Shown here: piece by piece, positions 1 through 11,109 of the stretch | Layout: each line of letters starts with the position of its first letter | Position numbering within the stretch: position 1 is the first letter of the stretch | Source of the DNA: Micromonospora sediminicola | GTDB lineage: Bacteria > Actinomycetota > Actinomycetes > Mycobacteriales > Micromonosporaceae | Reading direction: 5' to 3' | NCBI RefSeq assembly: GCF_900089585.1 | Contig: NZ_FLRH01000003.1 | Coordinates: 2,246,501 to 2,310,500, forward strand | Length of the DNA: 64,000 nt | Made by a program: the position numbers and the translations under genes | The notes under the pieces: model-generated | What the model saw: only the letters and a program-made list of their open reading frames with translations | Database searches by the model: none | What the model was told of the DNA's origin: nothing

Positions 1-302
1 TCCGGCCCGTTGACGTCGACCTTCTCCGTCAGCGGGAACGTCACGCCGTAGTTCACCTGGCAGAACTCCTCGATCTCCGCGGCGCTGCCCGGCTCCTGGC
101 CGGCGAACTGGTTGCAGGGCACCCCGAGCACGGTCAGCCCCCGGTCGGCGTACCCGTCGGCGAGCGCCTGGAGGCCCGCGTACTGCGGGGTGAGGCCGCA
201 GCGGGAGGCCACGTTGACCACCAGCAGGGCGCGACCGCGGTAGCGGTCGAGGTCGGCCGAGCCGCCGCTGAGGGCGTCGATCTGCACGTCGAAAACGGTC
301 AT
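1..302 (-). CDS. Glutathione peroxidase family protein, C-terminus cut by window edge
   Basis: The reverse strand reads from an ATG at 302 as MTVFDVQIDALSGG, then a thioredoxin-fold segment with NVASRCGLTPQY and later GVPCNQFAGQEPGS, the signature blocks of the GSH peroxidase family. These enzymes reduce hydroperoxides, usually with thioredoxin or a low-molecular-weight thiol in bacteria. The peroxidatic residue in SRCG is an ordinary Cys codon, not UGA. About 100 residues are visible of an expected 160 or so; the C-terminal part, including the usual Trp region, lies outside the window. It is divergent from the chitinase, with about 140 bp of promoter region between them. Confidence 0.9.
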   Translation of the reverse strand, partial: MTVFDVQIDALSGGSADLDRYRGRALLVVNVASRCGLTPQYAGLQALADGYADRGLTVLGVPCNQFAGQEPGSAAEIEEFCQVNYGVTFPLTEKVDVNGP

Positions 303-368
303 GCGACGAGGCTACGGGCCGGCGCGCCGATCGTCCCGCGCCACCCGTGAAATAGACGCATCTACATC

Positions 369-398
369 TTGACGAAGTGATGACGGCGTGAGTAGCGT
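369..398 (+). promoter_or_regulatory. Candidate promoter of the chitinase gene
   Basis: TTGACG at 369-374 and TAGCGT at 393-398 are separated by 18 bp and lie about 50 bp upstream of the chitinase ATG. They resemble a housekeeping actinobacterial promoter. The assignment rests on sequence only. Confidence 0.4.
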
Positions 399-413
399 CT
401 CAGCAATCAATTT

Positions 414-424
414 GGAAAGTTTCC
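414..424. promoter_or_regulatory. Candidate operator palindrome upstream of the chitinase
   Basis: GGAAAGTTTCC is an 11-bp palindrome (5-bp arms around a central G) lying in an AT-rich patch between the candidate promoter and the ribosome binding site GGGGAG (433-438). A short palindrome in the 5' leader of a secreted hydrolase is a plausible repressor site. It does not match the DasR consensus, so the binding protein is unknown. Confidence 0.4.
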
Positions 425-445
425 TAACTATTGGGGAGACGCCGT

Positions 446-2059
<1,614 letters not shown>

Positions 2060-2068
<9 letters not shown>

Positions 2069-2119
2069 GCCGAGGCCGACGCACCAACCCTCGGCTGAGT
2101 CGAGGGCCGACGCACCACC
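2060..2119. repeat. Short direct repeat at the chitinase 3' end
   Basis: Two imperfect copies of about 29 bp, both containing CTCGGCTGAG and GCCGACGCACCA, lie at about 2060-2088 and 2090-2119. The first copy overlaps the chitinase stop codon. This looks like a local duplication. Confidence 0.6.
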
Positions 2120-2124
2120 CACCC

Positions 2125-2157
2125 GGCGGGGAGGGGCCGCACCGGCCCCTCCCCGCC
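2125..2157. terminator. Stem-loop terminator between convergent chitinase and AraC genes
   Basis: Perfect 14-bp arms at 2125-2138 and 2144-2157 enclose a 5-nt loop. There is no T tract, which is common for actinobacterial terminators. It lies between two convergent genes and could serve both. Confidence 0.7.
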
Positions 2158-2164
2158 CGCGTGG

Positions 2165-3139
2165 TCAGCCCCGCACGGCCCGTTCCCGGTGCTCCCGGGG
2201 CGACGACCCGTAGGCGGCCCGGAACGCGCGGCTGAAGTGCGCCGGGTGCGCGAACCCGCACCGGGCGCCGATCTGCGCGACGCTCAGCCCCCGCAGCCTC
2301 GGGTCGGCCAGGTCCCGCGCCGCCCGCTCCAGCCGGCCGGTCCGGATCAGCTCGCCGACCGTCGTACCGGTGCCCTCGAAGAGCCGGTGCAGCGACCGCA
2401 CCGACAGGTGGTGCGCCGCCGCGACGGCGGCCGGGGAGAGGTCCGGGTCGGTCAGGTGCCGCCGGACGAATGCCGTCACCCGGGCCCGGAGCCCGGTGGC
2501 CCGGACGTCGACCGGCAGTTCCCGCTCGACGTCCAGCAGCCCCGCCAGGGTGCCGGCGATCAGGTCCAGGGCGACCCGGTCGAGGTGCGGGGCGTCGGCC
2601 GGCGCGTACTGCTCCGGGTGCGCCGCGATCCGCCGCAGGAACGCGGCGAGCAGCGCGCCCATCCCGGTGCGGGCCGGGATGCCGGTGGCGAACAGCGCCG
2701 CCAGTCGGTGCGGGGCCAACGGCAACGCCCGGTGCGGCACCAGGGCCGTCAACGTCTCCACCGCTCCCGGCGTCGCGCCGTCCGGTCGCAGTCGGGAGCC
2801 GTGCGGCCGGACGGTGTCGACCAGGGCGAACGCGGACGGGTCCAGCGGCGTCTCGTGGCGCTGCTGGGTCATCACCCCACGCCCGGACAGCGGCAGGGCG
2901 AGCTGGTACAGCTCCGGGTCGCCGCTGTCGATCAGGTGGGCCGGGCGGGTGAACTCCAACGACGGGTAACGCCAGACGCCGAGGCGGATCGTGCCGAGAT
3001 CGACCACCCGGGCCGAGGCGGTGAAGTCGTCCGCGTGCGCGCTGCGGATGGTGGCCGTCGACGACTGCCGGGCGACGAGATCCTGCCAGAAGTCGAAGCG
3101 CTCGGCCGGGGGCAGCCGCGCGGTGTCGACGGATGTCAC
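2165..3139 (-). CDS. AraC-family transcriptional regulator
   Basis: This is a 324-residue protein. The N-terminal part (about 1-190) resembles the AraC-binding-like cupin domain found in actinobacterial NphR/FeaR-type activators (FDFWQDLVARQSS at the start). The C-terminal part (about 215-320) is a double helix-turn-helix: LSPAAVAAAHHLSVRSLHRLF for the first and LSVAQIGARCGFAHPAHFSRAF for the second, ending YGSSPREHR as is typical for AraC. It is convergent with the chitinase, so adjacency alone does not make it the chitinase regulator. Its ligand is unknown. The ATG start sits 209 bp from the divergently transcribed lipoprotein gene. Confidence 0.9.
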   Translation of the reverse strand: MTSVDTARLPPAERFDFWQDLVARQSSTATIRSAHADDFTASARVVDLGTIRLGVWRYPSLEFTRPAHLIDSGDPELYQLALPLSGRGVMTQQRHETPLDPSAFALVDTVRPHGSRLRPDGATPGAVETLTALVPHRALPLAPHRLAALFATGIPARTGMGALLAAFLRRIAAHPEQYAPADAPHLDRVALDLIAGTLAGLLDVERELPVDVRATGLRARVTAFVRRHLTDPDLSPAAVAAAHHLSVRSLHRLFEGTGTTVGELIRTGRLERAARDLADPRLRGLSVAQIGARCGFAHPAHFSRAFRAAYGSSPREHRERAVRG

Positions 3140-3348
3140 GGCGAGGATGGTCCGTCACCTCCGGGGGATGGCGCGGTCCGGTACCGTCCCGCGACCCGAG
3201 ACTATCGACCCCCGGCGGCTGCCGCGGATCGAGGTACGTGCCGGGCCGGGCGATCGGGACGAGGGCGCGGGACGGCGTCGGCCGGGGCGCCGGTCGGTGT
3301 GTCAGACTCGGTGGCCGGGCAGCCACGATGCCCCGATGGGAGGAACCG

Positions 3349-5329
<1,981 letters not shown>

Positions 5330-5332
<3 letters not shown>

Positions 5333-5364
5333 CGCGAGGAGTGAGCTTGCGAGCCCCGCAGTCG
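5330..5364 (+). repeat. Dispersed stop-anchored repeat, copy 1 (partial)
   Basis: The unit reads TGA-CGCGAGGAGTGAGC, a short variable segment, then TGCGAGCCCCGCAGTCG. Its first three bases are the stop codon of aroG. Two further copies occur on the minus strand at 7366-7415 (plus a fragment at 7338-7355) and 18031-18080. Confidence 0.85.
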
Positions 5365-5383
5365 GCAGCCGAAAGGAGGCACC

Positions 5384-6412
5384 GTGGATAATGTGATCGA
5401 TCTTCGGTCGGACACCGTGACCCGGCCGACGCCGGGGATGCGGGAGGCGATGGCCACCGCCGAGGTGGGTGACGACGTCTACGGGGAGGACCCCACCGTC
5501 GCCGCCCTCGAGGCCGAGGTGGCCGCCCGGTTCGGGCACGAGGCCGCGCTGTTCGCCCCGTCCGGCTCGATGGCCAACCAGATCGCCCTCCAGCTCCACG
5601 TCCCGCCCGGCGACGAGCTGCTCTGCGACGCCGACGCGCACGTGGTCACGTACGAGATCGGGGCCGCGGCCGCGTACGCCGGAATCTCGTCGCGGACCTG
5701 GCCGGCGGTCGGCGCGGAGATCGACCCGGACGTGGTCGCCGGGATGGTCCGGCCGGACGGCTACTTCGCGGTGCCCACCCGGGCGATCGCGGTGGAGCAG
5801 ACGCACAACCGGGGTGGCGGCGGGGTGATCCCGCTGCCGACGCTGCGCCGGCTGCGGGAGGTCGCCGACGGGCACGGGCTCGCCCTGCACTGCGACGGCG
5901 CCCGGATCTGGCACGCGCACGTCGCCGACGGGGTGCCGCTGGCGGAGTACGGCGCGCTGTTCGACACCCTCTCGGTCTGCCTGTCCAAGGGCCTCGGCGC
6001 GCCGATCGGCTCGCTGGTCGTGGGCAGCGCGGAGAAGATCACCCGGGCCCGGTTCCTGCGCAAGCGGATGGGCGGCGGCATGCGGCAGGTCGGCATCCTC
6101 GCCGCCGCGGGCCGCTACGCGTTGGCGCACCACGTCGAGCGGCTCGCCGACGACCACGCCAAGGCCGCCCGGCTGGCCGAGGCGGTCGCGCCGCACGGCG
6201 TGCTCGCGACCGCGGTGCGCACCAACATCGTGCCGCTCGACCTGACCAAGCATCCGCTCGACGCGCCCGCCCTGGCGGCGGCCGCGCGGGCGGAGGGCCT
6301 GCTGATCTCGGTGCTCGGCCCGCGTACGGCCCGGCTGGTCACCCACCTGGACGTCACCGACGCGCAGGTGGACCGCGCCGCCGAGACCCTCGCCACCATC
6401 CTCCGCGCCTGA
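5384..6412 (+). CDS. ltaE: Low-specificity L-threonine aldolase
   Basis: This 342-residue PLP enzyme of the beta-eliminating lyase / threonine aldolase family splits L-threonine or L-allo-threonine to glycine and acetaldehyde. It opens with VIDLRSDTVTRPTPGMREAM and VGDDVYGEDPTV, contains ALFAPSGSMANQIAL, the aspartate-bearing LHCDGARIWHA and the PLP lysine in VCLSKGLGAPIGS. Start: GTG at 5384, 4 nt after a strong AAAGGAGG (5372-5379), which decides it over the internal GTG in frame. The gene follows aroG after a 51-bp gap holding the dispersed repeat and may be cotranscribed. Confidence 0.95.
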   Translation: MDNVIDLRSDTVTRPTPGMREAMATAEVGDDVYGEDPTVAALEAEVAARFGHEAALFAPSGSMANQIALQLHVPPGDELLCDADAHVVTYEIGAAAAYAGISSRTWPAVGAEIDPDVVAGMVRPDGYFAVPTRAIAVEQTHNRGGGGVIPLPTLRRLREVADGHGLALHCDGARIWHAHVADGVPLAEYGALFDTLSVCLSKGLGAPIGSLVVGSAEKITRARFLRKRMGGGMRQVGILAAAGRYALAHHVERLADDHAKAARLAEAVAPHGVLATAVRTNIVPLDLTKHPLDAPALAAAARAEGLLISVLGPRTARLVTHLDVTDAQVDRAAETLATILRA

Positions 6413-6462
6413 CCCCGGCGCGGCCTTCCTGATCACGAAGCTGGGCGGTCCCGCCCGGCCGG

Positions 6463-7332
6463 TCAGGGGTGGAGGCGCCTGAGGGTGGCGATGTCGGCGG
6501 CGTGTCCGACGTGCTTCTCCGTCGGCGTCTCCACCAGCACCGGTACGCCCGCGGTCGCCGGGTGGCCCATCAGCTCGGCGAACGCCGGCTCGCCGATGCT
6601 GCCCTTGCCGATGTTCTCGTGCCGGTCCCGGGTGGAGCCGCACAGGTCCTTCGAGTCGTTGGCGTGCACCAGCCGCAGCCGGTCCGCGCCGACGGTAGCG
6701 ACCAGCGTGTCCAGCGTTGCGGTCATGCCGCCCTCGGCGGCCAGGTCGTGCCCGGCCGCCCACGCGTGACAGGTGTCGAAGCAGACGCCCAGCATCGGGT
6801 GCCGGTCCACCGCGTCGAGGTAGGGGCCCAGGTGCTCGACCCGCGAGGCCAGTGACCGGCCGCCCCCGGCGCTCGGCTCGACCAGCAGCATCGGCCCGCC
6901 GACCGCCGCCGTCTCGTCCAGCAGCGGGAGCAGCGACTCCCGGACCTGCCGCAGGGCCGCCTCCGCGTGCCCGGCGTCGACCGCGCTACCGGCGTGGAAC
7001 ACCACCCCCTCGGCGCCGATCGCGCGACCCCGCCGCAGCGCGTGGGCCAGCGTCTCCGCCGACCGGGTGACCGTGGCCGGGGTGGGGGAGCCGAGGTTGA
7101 CCAGCAGCGAGGCGTGGACGAACACGGGCAGCCCGCGTTCGCCGCAGCCGTCCCGGAACAGCGCGTCCTGCGCCGGGTCGCCCGCCGGCAGCGCCCAGCC
7201 GCGCGAGTTGGAGACGTAGACCTGCACCACCTCCGAGGCGGCCGCCTCGGCGTACGGCAGCGCCGCCCGGGCCAGGCCGCCGGAGGTGGGCGTGTGCGAC
7301 CCCACCCGCCGGCGTCCGCCCGTCGCGTTCAC
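6463..7332 (-). CDS. nfo: Endonuclease IV, apurinic/apyrimidinic endonuclease
   Basis: This 289-residue protein of the AP endonuclease 2 family cuts 5' of abasic sites in base excision repair using a trinuclear zinc centre. The TIM-barrel motifs are visible: VVFHAGSAVDAGH, LLVEPSAGGGRSL (the glutamate ligand), GVCFDTCHAWAAGHD, LVHANDSKDLCGSTRDRHENIGKG and VLVETPTEK. The start is uncertain. GTG at 7332 has a GAGGAG-like site upstream but that lies inside the dispersed repeat; GTG at 7305 gives a 280-residue protein beginning VGSHTPTSGG, nearer the family norm. The gene lies downstream of the kinase on the same strand with repeats between. Confidence 0.93.
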   Translation of the reverse strand: MNATGGRRRVGSHTPTSGGLARAALPYAEAAASEVVQVYVSNSRGWALPAGDPAQDALFRDGCGERGLPVFVHASLLVNLGSPTPATVTRSAETLAHALRRGRAIGAEGVVFHAGSAVDAGHAEAALRQVRESLLPLLDETAAVGGPMLLVEPSAGGGRSLASRVEHLGPYLDAVDRHPMLGVCFDTCHAWAAGHDLAAEGGMTATLDTLVATVGADRLRLVHANDSKDLCGSTRDRHENIGKGSIGEPAFAELMGHPATAGVPVLVETPTEKHVGHAADIATLRRLHP

Positions 7333-7337
7333 CGTGC

Positions 7338-7415
7338 GCTCACTCCTCGCGCTCACAGGGCCGGTCTTCGTTCGCGACTGCGGGGCTCGCAGGACCGGCT
7401 CGCTCCTCGCGCTCA
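7338..7415 (-). repeat. Dispersed stop-anchored repeat, copy 2 plus fragment
   Basis: Read on the minus strand, 7415 to 7366 is a full copy that begins at the TGA stop of the kinase gene and ends CGCGAACGAAGA. A second truncated copy, TGAGCGCGAGGAGTGAGC, follows at 7355-7338, just upstream of nfo. Confidence 0.88.
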
Positions 7416-9395
7416 CAGGCAGGTCACCGTGACCGTCGTGCCCGGCGGCACCGGCGTGTTCTCGGCCGGGTTCTGCAACCGGGCCACGCCGTTCGGGTTG
7501 AGCTGGATGTTGACCGGGAAGCCCTGGCTCTCCAGCGTCTGCTTGGCCTGCTGGCAGGGCATGTCGATCACCCGCGGGACGGCGACCTGCGCCGGGCCCT
7601 TGCTGATCTCCAGCTTGACCTTGGCGCCCTTCTCCACGCCGGTGCCGTCGGCCGGGCTCTGACCGAGGATCTCGTCCTTCGGCTTGTCGGAGTCCTTGTA
7701 GTTCTCCTCCGGGGTCAGCCCGAGCTGCCCGAGGATCGTCCGCGCCTCGTTGACGTTCTTGCCGACCAGGTTCGGCACGCTCACCGGGGCGCGGCCCTTG
7801 CTGAGGATCAGCGTCACCTTCGACCCGGGCTTGACCACCGTGCCGACCTTCGGGTCGGTGGCCAGCACCACGCCGGCCGGCAGCACGTCGTCGTAGCGGG
7901 AGGAGCCCTTGGCCGGCACCAGCTTGAGGCCGGTCAGCTCGGCCTGGGCCAGCTCGAAGTCCTTGCCCACCACGTCCGGCACCGGCAGCCGCTCCGGGCC
8001 GAGCGACAGGGTCAGCGTGATCGTGCCGCCCTTGACGATCCGGGTGGCCGACGCCGGCGCCTGCCCGAGCACGGTGTCCTTCGGCACCTTCTCGTCGTGG
8101 CGGGGGTCGGCGTAGCGCAGCGTGAAACCACCGCGCTGGGCCTGCGCCTCCGCCTCGGCCTTGGTCAGGCTCACCATCTGCGGCGCGACCGTGTAACGGC
8201 CGACCCCGAACCACCAGCCGCCGATCGCCGCCACCAGGCCGAGCACCACGACCGCCGCGGCGACGGCGAGGCGGCCGCGCGGCGAGCCCATGACCCGGGT
8301 ACGCAGGGCGGACAGCCGTGCGCCCAGCCCCTCCGGCTCGTCGGCCCGACGCCGGTGCGGTCGCTGCCCGCCGCTCTCGGGCAGCCGGGCCCACGGGGGA
8401 CGCTCGGCGGGCCGGACCGCGGCCACCACCTGGGTCGGCTGGCTCAGCACCGCCGTGTCGTCGCTCACCCGGCGCAGCACCGCGGTGTGCGCGTGCGGGT
8501 TGCCCAGTTCGTCGCGAGCCGCCTGCACCTCGGTCAGCAGCGCGCCGGCGTCGGCCGGGCGGGCGGCCGGGTCGCGGCGGGTGGCCCGGGCGACCAGCGC
8601 GTCCAGGACCGGCGGCAGCGCCGGGACCAGGGTCGACGGGGCCGGCACGTCGCGGTCGACGTGCTGCCAGGCGACCTCGACCGGCCGGTCGCCGTCGTAG
8701 GGAACCCGGCCGGTGAGCATCTCGAACAGCACGATGCCGGCGGAGTAGACGTCGGTGCGCGGGTCCGCGTGCCCCTGGGTGACCAGCTCCGGCGCCACGT
8801 AGGCGACGGTCGCCATGAGCTGGTTGCCGTTCTCCTCCTCGGCGCTCGCCTCGACAGCCCGGGCCAGCCCGAAGTCGGCCACCTTGACCACGCCGTCGAC
8901 CAGGTTGCCGCTGCCGCCGGTGGGCGCCTCGGCGACCAGCACGTTCTCCGGCTTGACGTCGCGGTGCACGAGGCCGGCGCGGTGCGCGGCGGCGATCGCG
9001 GCGAGCATCTGCTCGGCGATCGCGAGCGCCTCGTCGGGGGCGAGCCGGCGCCGCTCGGCGAGCACGTCGCGCAGGGTCCGGCCGCGGACGTACTCCATCA
9101 CCAGGTAGGGCAGGCCGGCGTGGATCCCCTGGTCGTAGACCGCGACGACGTTGGGGTGGGTGAGCCGGGCGATGGTCTTGGCCTCGTCGGTGAAGCGCTC
9201 GACGAAGCCGGCCATCCGGGCCCGCGCCTGCGGCGCCTGGGTCGGGTGAATGATCTTGACCGCCACGGTGCGCTCCAGGCGCTCGTCGGTGGCGGTGTAC
9301 ACGGTCGCCATGCCGCCACGAGCCACGCGACCGCGAATGCGGTAGCGCCCGTCGATCAGCGAGCCCAGCAACGTGTCGGCGACCTGTGTGTCCAT
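7413..9395 (-). CDS. Membrane Ser/Thr protein kinase with PASTA domains (PknL-like)
   Basis: This is a 660-residue Hanks-type kinase. The kinase domain is about residues 16-275, with glycine loop RVARGGMATVY, ATP lysine K47, catalytic HRDVKPEN with D146 and DFG with D174. A juxtamembrane linker (about 275-365) leads to one membrane helix (RLAVAAAVVVLGLVAAIGGW, about 371-390) and four extracellular PASTA repeats, which in this class bind muropeptides or lipid II. It is divergent from a small HTH protein like Rv2175c, the known partner and substrate of mycobacterial PknL; aroG, idsA and metF neighbours support that orthology. M. tuberculosis PknL lacks PASTA repeats, so this is a longer version. 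Substrates are inferred only. Confidence 0.93.
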   Translation of the reverse strand: MDTQVADTLLGSLIDGRYRIRGRVARGGMATVYTATDERLERTVAVKIIHPTQAPQARARMAGFVERFTDEAKTIARLTHPNVVAVYDQGIHAGLPYLVMEYVRGRTLRDVLAERRRLAPDEALAIAEQMLAAIAAAHRAGLVHRDVKPENVLVAEAPTGGSGNLVDGVVKVADFGLARAVEASAEEENGNQLMATVAYVAPELVTQGHADPRTDVYSAGIVLFEMLTGRVPYDGDRPVEVAWQHVDRDVPAPSTLVPALPPVLDALVARATRRDPAARPADAGALLTEVQAARDELGNPHAHTAVLRRVSDDTAVLSQPTQVVAAVRPAERPPWARLPESGGQRPHRRRADEPEGLGARLSALRTRVMGSPRGRLAVAAAVVVLGLVAAIGGWWFGVGRYTVAPQMVSLTKAEAEAQAQRGGFTLRYADPRHDEKVPKDTVLGQAPASATRIVKGGTITLTLSLGPERLPVPDVVGKDFELAQAELTGLKLVPAKGSSRYDDVLPAGVVLATDPKVGTVVKPGSKVTLILSKGRAPVSVPNLVGKNVNEARTILGQLGLTPEENYKDSDKPKDEILGQSPADGTGVEKGAKVKLEISKGPAQVAVPRVIDMPCQQAKQTLESQGFPVNIQLNPNGVARLQNPAENTPVPPGTTVTVTCL

Positions 9396-9539
9396 CGGCA
9401 GGCAGTCTATGTGTCGGGACGGTGAAGGTTGAACAGGATGCTACCGCCGGGTTCGGACGAGGGGGGACCGCCGCGCTGCCGCCCCCCGGGTCCGGGGTGC
9501 CGTGCAGCCGGTGGGGCGGGCACGTGGCAGGGTGGTCGG

Positions 9540-9920
9540 GTGACCGATTCCGTACCCACCGAGACGGGCGCCGACCTGCCCGGACCCACCGACCCCGCCG
9601 GCTGGCTGACGCTGCCGGACGTGGCCGAGCGCCTCGACCTGTCGATCAGCAAGGTGCACCAGATGATCCGGGACCGCGAGCTGCTCGCGATCCGCCGTGA
9701 CGGTGTCCGCCGGATCCCCGCCGACCTGGTGGCCAACCGCACCGTGCTCAAGCACCTGCCCGGCGTGCTCAACCTGCTCGCCGACGCCGGCTACGACGAC
9801 GAGGAGGCGTTGCGCTGGCTCTACCGGGAGGACCCGTCCCTGCCCGGCACGCCGGCCGTCGCGCTCGGCGGCGACCTGGCCCGCGAGGTCAAGCGCCGCG
9901 CCCAGGCCGTCGCCTTCTGA
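9540..9920 (+). CDS. Rv2175c-like helix-turn-helix DNA-binding protein
   Basis: This 126-residue protein has a winged-helix/excisionase-type HTH near the N-terminus (WLTLPDVAERLDLSISKVHQ, about 21-40) followed by REDGVRRIP-like and VLKHLPGVLNLLADAGYDDEEALRWLY segments typical of the Rv2175c family. In Mycobacterium tuberculosis Rv2175c is phosphorylated by PknL on an N-terminal threonine, which stops DNA binding; the N-terminal tail here (VTDSVPTETGADLPGPTD) has candidate Thr residues. It starts at GTG 9540, divergent from the PASTA kinase with a 144-bp shared control region. The target genes are unknown. Confidence 0.88.
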   Translation: MTDSVPTETGADLPGPTDPAGWLTLPDVAERLDLSISKVHQMIRDRELLAIRRDGVRRIPADLVANRTVLKHLPGVLNLLADAGYDDEEALRWLYREDPSLPGTPAVALGGDLAREVKRRAQAVAF

Positions 9921-9938
9921 CCCGACCCCCGGTTCCCG

Positions 9939-10005
9939 CCCGTCGATCATGAGGTTGGCGGCACGATCGGAGATCAACTCCGCCGTCAACTTCATGATCG
10001 ACGGG
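9939..10005. terminator. 67-nt palindromic element between convergent genes
   Basis: Arms at 9939-9961 and 9983-10005 are 23 bp long with two mismatches that would be G-U pairs in RNA; the arm core is GTCGATCATGA. An inner stem CGGAG/CTCCG (9968-9972, 9978-9982) extends it. It is placed to terminate both the Rv2175c-like gene and idsA, and also resembles a REP-type intergenic repeat. Confidence 0.75.
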
Positions 10006-10017
10006 GTGGGGGTGGGG

Positions 10018-11100
10018 TCAGTCGGTGCGGCGGGTGGCGGCCATGGCCAGGTCGACCAGGGCCTGGCGGGCCTCGGTGTCGAGGTCGACGGTGGTGAGCG
10101 CGGCCAGGGCACCCTCGGTGAGGCCGGCGATCCGGCGCTCGGTGCGCGCCAGCGCGCCGCTCGACGTGATCAGCTCGCGCAGCCGGGCCACCCCGGCGGC
10201 GTCCAGATCCGGCGCGCCCAGACCGCTCAGGAGCAGCTCCCGGCCGGTCGGGTCGAGCGTCTCCAGCGCCGCCGCCACCAGATAGGTCCGCTTGCCCTCA
10301 CGCAGGTCGTCGCCGGCCGGCTTGCCGGTGCGCTCCGGGTCGCCGAAGACACCCAGCACGTCGTCGCGGAGCTGGAACGCCTCGCCCAGCGGCAGCCCGT
10401 ACGCCGAATAGGCAGCGTGCACCTCGGCCGGCGCGCCGGCCAGCGCGGCGCCCAGCAGCAACGGGCGCTCGACCGTGTACTTCGCCGACTTGTACCGGGC
10501 CACCTTGCCGGCCCGTTCCAGCGACGTGTCGCCGGTGGCCTGGGTCAGCACGTCCAGGTACTGCCCGACGGTCACCTCGGTGCGCATCTCGTCGAAGACC
10601 GGCCGGGCCCGCGCCACCGTCGTCGGCGCCAGGCCGGCCGAGTGCAGCAGCTCGTCGGACCAGACCAGGCAGAGGTCGCCCAGCAGGATCGCCGCGGCGT
10701 CGCCGAACGAGTCGGCGTCGCCGCCCCAGCCGGCCGCCCGGTGGCGCGCGGCGAACCGCCGGTGCACCGCCGGCTCACCCCGGCGGGTGTCGGAACGGTC
10801 CATCAGATCATCGTGGATCAGGGCGCTGGCCTGCACGAACTCCAGCGCGGCCAGGGCGGCCACGATCTGGTCGGAGTCGACCCCGCCGGCGCCCCGATAG
10901 CCCCAGTAGCCGAAGGCCGGGCGCAGTCGCTTCCCGCCGCCCAGCACGAACGCCTCGATCGCCTCGGCGACCGGCAGCAGGCCGTCGTCGACGGCGGTCA
11001 GCCAGCCACGCTGGCCGGAGAGGAACTCGGTGAGCGCCTTGTCGATCCGCTGGCGCAGGCCGGCGCGGTCGACCGGGGAGACGGGAGCAGCGTGGGTCAC
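10018..11100 (-). CDS. idsA: Polyprenyl diphosphate synthase (geranylgeranyl/farnesyl type)
   Basis: This 360-residue trans-prenyltransferase condenses isopentenyl diphosphate with allylic diphosphates. The first aspartate-rich motif is DDLMD within LIHDDLMDRSDTRRGEPAVH, and the second is DDVLGVFGD in FQLRDDVLGVFGDPERTGKP; GGGKRLRP is the IPP-binding site. The two residues before the first motif (LIH) are small or polar, consistent with a C20 product, but chain length cannot be fixed by eye. It could feed geranylgeranyl diphosphate to the carotenoid operon about 4 kb away, which has no crtE of its own in this window. It lies 9 bp downstream of the XRE-type regulator gene, so the two are likely cotranscribed. 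Confidence 0.93.
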   Translation of the reverse strand: MTHAAPVSPVDRAGLRQRIDKALTEFLSGQRGWLTAVDDGLLPVAEAIEAFVLGGGKRLRPAFGYWGYRGAGGVDSDQIVAALAALEFVQASALIHDDLMDRSDTRRGEPAVHRRFAARHRAAGWGGDADSFGDAAAILLGDLCLVWSDELLHSAGLAPTTVARARPVFDEMRTEVTVGQYLDVLTQATGDTSLERAGKVARYKSAKYTVERPLLLGAALAGAPAEVHAAYSAYGLPLGEAFQLRDDVLGVFGDPERTGKPAGDDLREGKRTYLVAAALETLDPTGRELLLSGLGAPDLDAAGVARLRELITSSGALARTERRIAGLTEGALAALTTVDLDTEARQALVDLAMAATRRTD

Positions 11101-11109
11101 GCCCCGACG

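Noticed and set aside
1..302. Selenocysteine in the glutathione peroxidase
   Set aside because: The codon in NVASRCG is an ordinary Cys codon (TGC), not TGA.
353..364. TAGA-CGCA-TCTA near the chitinase promoter as a DasR-type operator
   Set aside because: Only 4-bp arms and no match to the DasR consensus.
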